Source of the DNA: an uncultured Clostridia bacterium
GTDB lineage: Bacteria; Bacillota; Clostridia; Christensenellales; UBA1242
Assembly (NCBI GenBank): GCA_946610635.1
Contig: CAMOCI010000058.1
Coordinates: 1 to 5,132, forward strand
Direction of reading: 5' to 3'
DNA: 5,132 nt
Part shown: positions 3,544-5,132 of the stretch, in pieces
Numbering within the stretch: position 1 is the first letter of the stretch
Layout: every line of letters starts with the position of its first letter
The notes under the pieces: generated by a model
Seen by the model: the letters and a program-made list of their open reading frames with translations, nothing else
What the model was told of the DNA's origin: nothing
Databases searched by the model: none
Position numbers and translations under genes: made by a program

Positions 3544-4692
3544 ATGGAAAAAAAATTAACCGAAAAAGAACTAAAACAGAGAGAAAAAGATGTTAAAAAA
3601 GCAATAGAACTTAGTGAAAATATTGTTAACGATTTTAACATTTATCTTGGCGTTTATAGGGCAGAGAATAAAGCACAAGTAAGTTTATTAACCAATCAAG
3701 AGTATGAGGATATGCTGTTTGACCCAAGTTGTGATAATGTACACATAAGTAATTTTGTAAACAAATTTAAGATAACTCATATATTAGATACATCAACTTT
3801 GGTTATCGATAAAAGTAATTTTGCTTTGGCTTTTAATCCTATTGTTTGGGCAGTATTAAAATTAGAACAAAAAATTGCTGTTTGTAGAATTGCAAGCATG
3901 GCAATTAACAACAAAGATGTTACTCAATTTCACAATTCTGATTCCAATGGTTTTGTTTGGGTTGGCGATGACTATGGTGGGGCTTTTAATATTGGTGCAT
4001 TTTTTAGAGATGATGTTGATTCATTGAAAATTTTTGCGGATATATGTGATTTAAAAAATATAATAAATTATTCTTATTATTTTAATAAACACTACAATAA
4101 AGAAGAAAATTATTATTCAATAAAAAATTTTGAAAGTTTTGAAGAATTACAATACGTTTCTCCATTAGAATTAAATAAGGAACTTAAAGAATCAAGTAGT
4201 GAAGCGCAGGCATTTTTTTGGGATGAATTATATAGAAGAAATTCTCGCAGTGCATTATTAAAATCGTTGGATATGTTAAGCGAAGCATCTTTACCTATTC
4301 AAGATATATCACAAGATATGTATAAGTACATAAAAGCTGCGACAAAAGACATTGTTAATACAAATATTTTTGTAGCAAAAGAACTTGGTTCTAATATTTA
4401 TGAAAGAGATAAAAAATATTTAAAAATAAAAGTAGATATTTTTAATAATCTAATTTTAAAAGATTATAATGAAAAAGTTGTAGAGCATAATCAACTTGTT
4501 GAAGAGTATAAGAATACCGAAAATCAAGATAAAAAGAGTGAAATCTTTGATAAAATTTCTAATATAAAAGCTGAATTACAAGCAATTAAAAGTAATACTA
4601 TGACTTATGAAGAAGCATTAGAAAAATTTAACGAATACTTTAAAAAAGAAAAAAGAACCTATTATAGAAATGATGATAAAGAATTATGTTAA
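3544..4692 (+). CDS. Unrecognised 382-aa soluble protein
   Basis: I do not recognise this gene. The product has no signal peptide or membrane segment. A charged helical N-terminus (1-30) precedes a mixed region (about 31-180) with a strand-like VIDKSNFALAFNP, a hydrophobic WAVLKLEQKIAVCRIASMAI helix (102-121) and a Gly/Asp-rich VWVGDDYGGAFNIGAFF patch (138-154). A helical segment follows (220-250, AQAFFWDELYRRNSRSALL), then a long Lys/Glu-rich, coiled-coil-like tail (about 285-370). No HExxH, Walker, nuclease or helix-turn-helix motif was found. The spacing of a helix at 102-121 and an acidic SSEAQAFF helix at about 218 faintly recalls zinc peptidases, but the metal ligands are missing, so I do not assign that. 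ATG 3544 follows AGGTGAT (3534-3540). It is a single-gene unit with its own promoter, converging on walJ; base composition is as AT-rich as the flanks. Confidence 0.88.
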   Translation: MEKKLTEKELKQREKDVKKAIELSENIVNDFNIYLGVYRAENKAQVSLLTNQEYEDMLFDPSCDNVHISNFVNKFKITHILDTSTLVIDKSNFALAFNPIVWAVLKLEQKIAVCRIASMAINNKDVTQFHNSDSNGFVWVGDDYGGAFNIGAFFRDDVDSLKIFADICDLKNIINYSYYFNKHYNKEENYYSIKNFESFEELQYVSPLELNKELKESSSEAQAFFWDELYRRNSRSALLKSLDMLSEASLPIQDISQDMYKYIKAATKDIVNTNIFVAKELGSNIYERDKKYLKIKVDIFNNLILKDYNEKVVEHNQLVEEYKNTENQDKKSEIFDKISNIKAELQAIKSNTMTYEEALEKFNEYFKKEKRTYYRNDDKELC

Positions 4693-4735
4693 AAAACTTT
4701 AAATATATTAAATAAACTTTATAATATTATTACAT

Positions 4736-4772
4736 AAAAAAACAGAATAGCTTAACTGCGATTCTGTTTTTA
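4736..4772. terminator. Shared bidirectional terminator of converging genes
   Basis: An 11-bp stem, AAAAACAGAAT (4738-4748) / ATTCTGTTTTT (4761-4771), encloses an inner GC/GC pairing (4750-4751 with 4758-4759). A residues on the left and T residues on the right make it work on both strands. It ends transcription of the 382-aa gene from the left and of walJ from the right; the walJ stop codon (4770-4772) overlaps its edge. Confidence 0.88.
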
Positions 4773-5132
4773 TTTGCTTTTAATATCAAATATATTGCTA
4801 ATTTTGTTTTGTGAAGTTACATCAATAAAAATATGTTTACCTTCTATAATACCTTTTTGGGCTAAAAAAGATTTTATGCTATTATAGGCAAGGCTAGGTG
4901 AGTTGTTTTCTTCACTTAAATGCCCAAGTAGTATCTGGCTAGTGCCACCAACAAGTTGAGCGATAACTTCTGCACATGCAATGTTTGATAAATGCCCTTT
5001 ATTTGATAAAATTCTTTTTTTAAGCAAAACTGGATATTTAGGGTTATTTAGAAGTAGATTTTCATCATGATTGGCTTCTAAAAGAACCAAATTACTATCT
5101 TTTAACTTTTCAACAACTGTTTGTGGGCAATA
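4770..5132 (-). CDS. walJ: WalJ/YycJ-type metallo-beta-lactamase-fold hydrolase, C-terminal part
   Basis: The frame is open to the right edge, giving the last 120 residues of a protein whose family is about 260 long, so the start, promoter and the N-terminal HxHxDH metal site lie outside. The family is an MBL-fold phosphodiesterase/exonuclease group linked in Bacillota to the WalRK cell-wall regulon and to DNA-end processing. Visible hallmarks are LLEANHDEN (18-25 of the fragment), YPVLLKKRILSNKGHLSN (33-50), a close match to the family motif around GH(L/V)SN, and LLGHLSEENN (68-77), whose His is the last metal ligand. A short variable tail follows ENNSPSLAYNSIKSFL. No Met precedes 5090 in the visible part; a TTG there is internal. 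It converges with the 382-aa gene. Confidence 0.93.
   Translation of the reverse strand, partial: YCPQTVVEKLKDSNLVLLEANHDENLLLNNPKYPVLLKKRILSNKGHLSNIACAEVIAQLVGGTSQILLGHLSEENNSPSLAYNSIKSFLAQKGIIEGKHIFIDVTSQNKISNIFDIKSK

Noticed and set aside
66..4692. Use of TGA as Trp or Gly throughout (an alternative genetic code)
   Set aside because: All five Trp codons in the intact genes are TGG, and the only in-frame TGA lies in a gene with other lesions.
1..5132. CRISPR array, insertion sequence ends, toxin-antitoxin pair, origin
   Set aside because: No regularly spaced direct repeats, transposase, terminal inverted repeats, small paired genes or DnaA-box clusters were seen.

Overview
The window is a very AT-rich bacterial chromosome segment. 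The intact genes use the standard bacterial code: all five Trp codons I can place in rpsF, ssb and the 382-aa gene are TGG. Gene order rpsF-ssb-rpsR, strong AGGAG-type ribosome binding sites, sigma-A-like promoters, a zinc-ligand (CxxC...CxxH) ribosomal protein S18 and a WalJ/YycJ-type metallo-beta-lactamase protein all suggest an AT-rich Bacillota (Clostridia-like) organism, perhaps an uncultured host-associated lineage. I cannot place it more finely from sequence alone.

Left third (1-1380): a decaying region read mostly on the minus strand. It holds a multiply broken protein gene (66-537), an intact-looking tRNA-Thr(CGU) with its terminator (540-645), a second tRNA-Thr copy that lacks its 3' half and is split by a 73-nt GC-rich structured insert (687-794), and a tRNA-Val(GAC) with a near-perfect promoter and a terminator but several substitutions at conserved positions (992-1067). 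Between 1068 and 1383 there is only the tRNA-Val promoter, a possible 21-codon protein remnant and a terminator. Both tRNAs are isoacceptors that an AT-rich genome may need little, which fits the signs of decay.

Middle (1384-3408): two divergent transcription units start from promoters about 50 bp apart. Leftward is a 248-aa unrecognised protein built from two copies of a domain of about 70-95 residues. Rightward is the housekeeping operon rpsF-ssb-rpsR (30S proteins S6 and S18 around the single-stranded DNA-binding protein). Its short leader can fold so that the rpsF ribosome binding site is hidden, which suggests autogenous control by the S6:S18 complex. A strong hairpin terminator ends the operon.

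Right (3411-5132): a 382-aa unrecognised soluble protein with its own promoter and a very short leader converges on the C-terminal part of walJ, which runs in from the right edge. One hairpin with A and T tracts at 4736-4772 serves as terminator for both. The least explained items are the split tRNA-Thr with its insert, the two orphan proteins (one with an internal duplication), and the broken gene whose last frame change falls exactly on a canonical A_AAA_AAG slippery heptamer.
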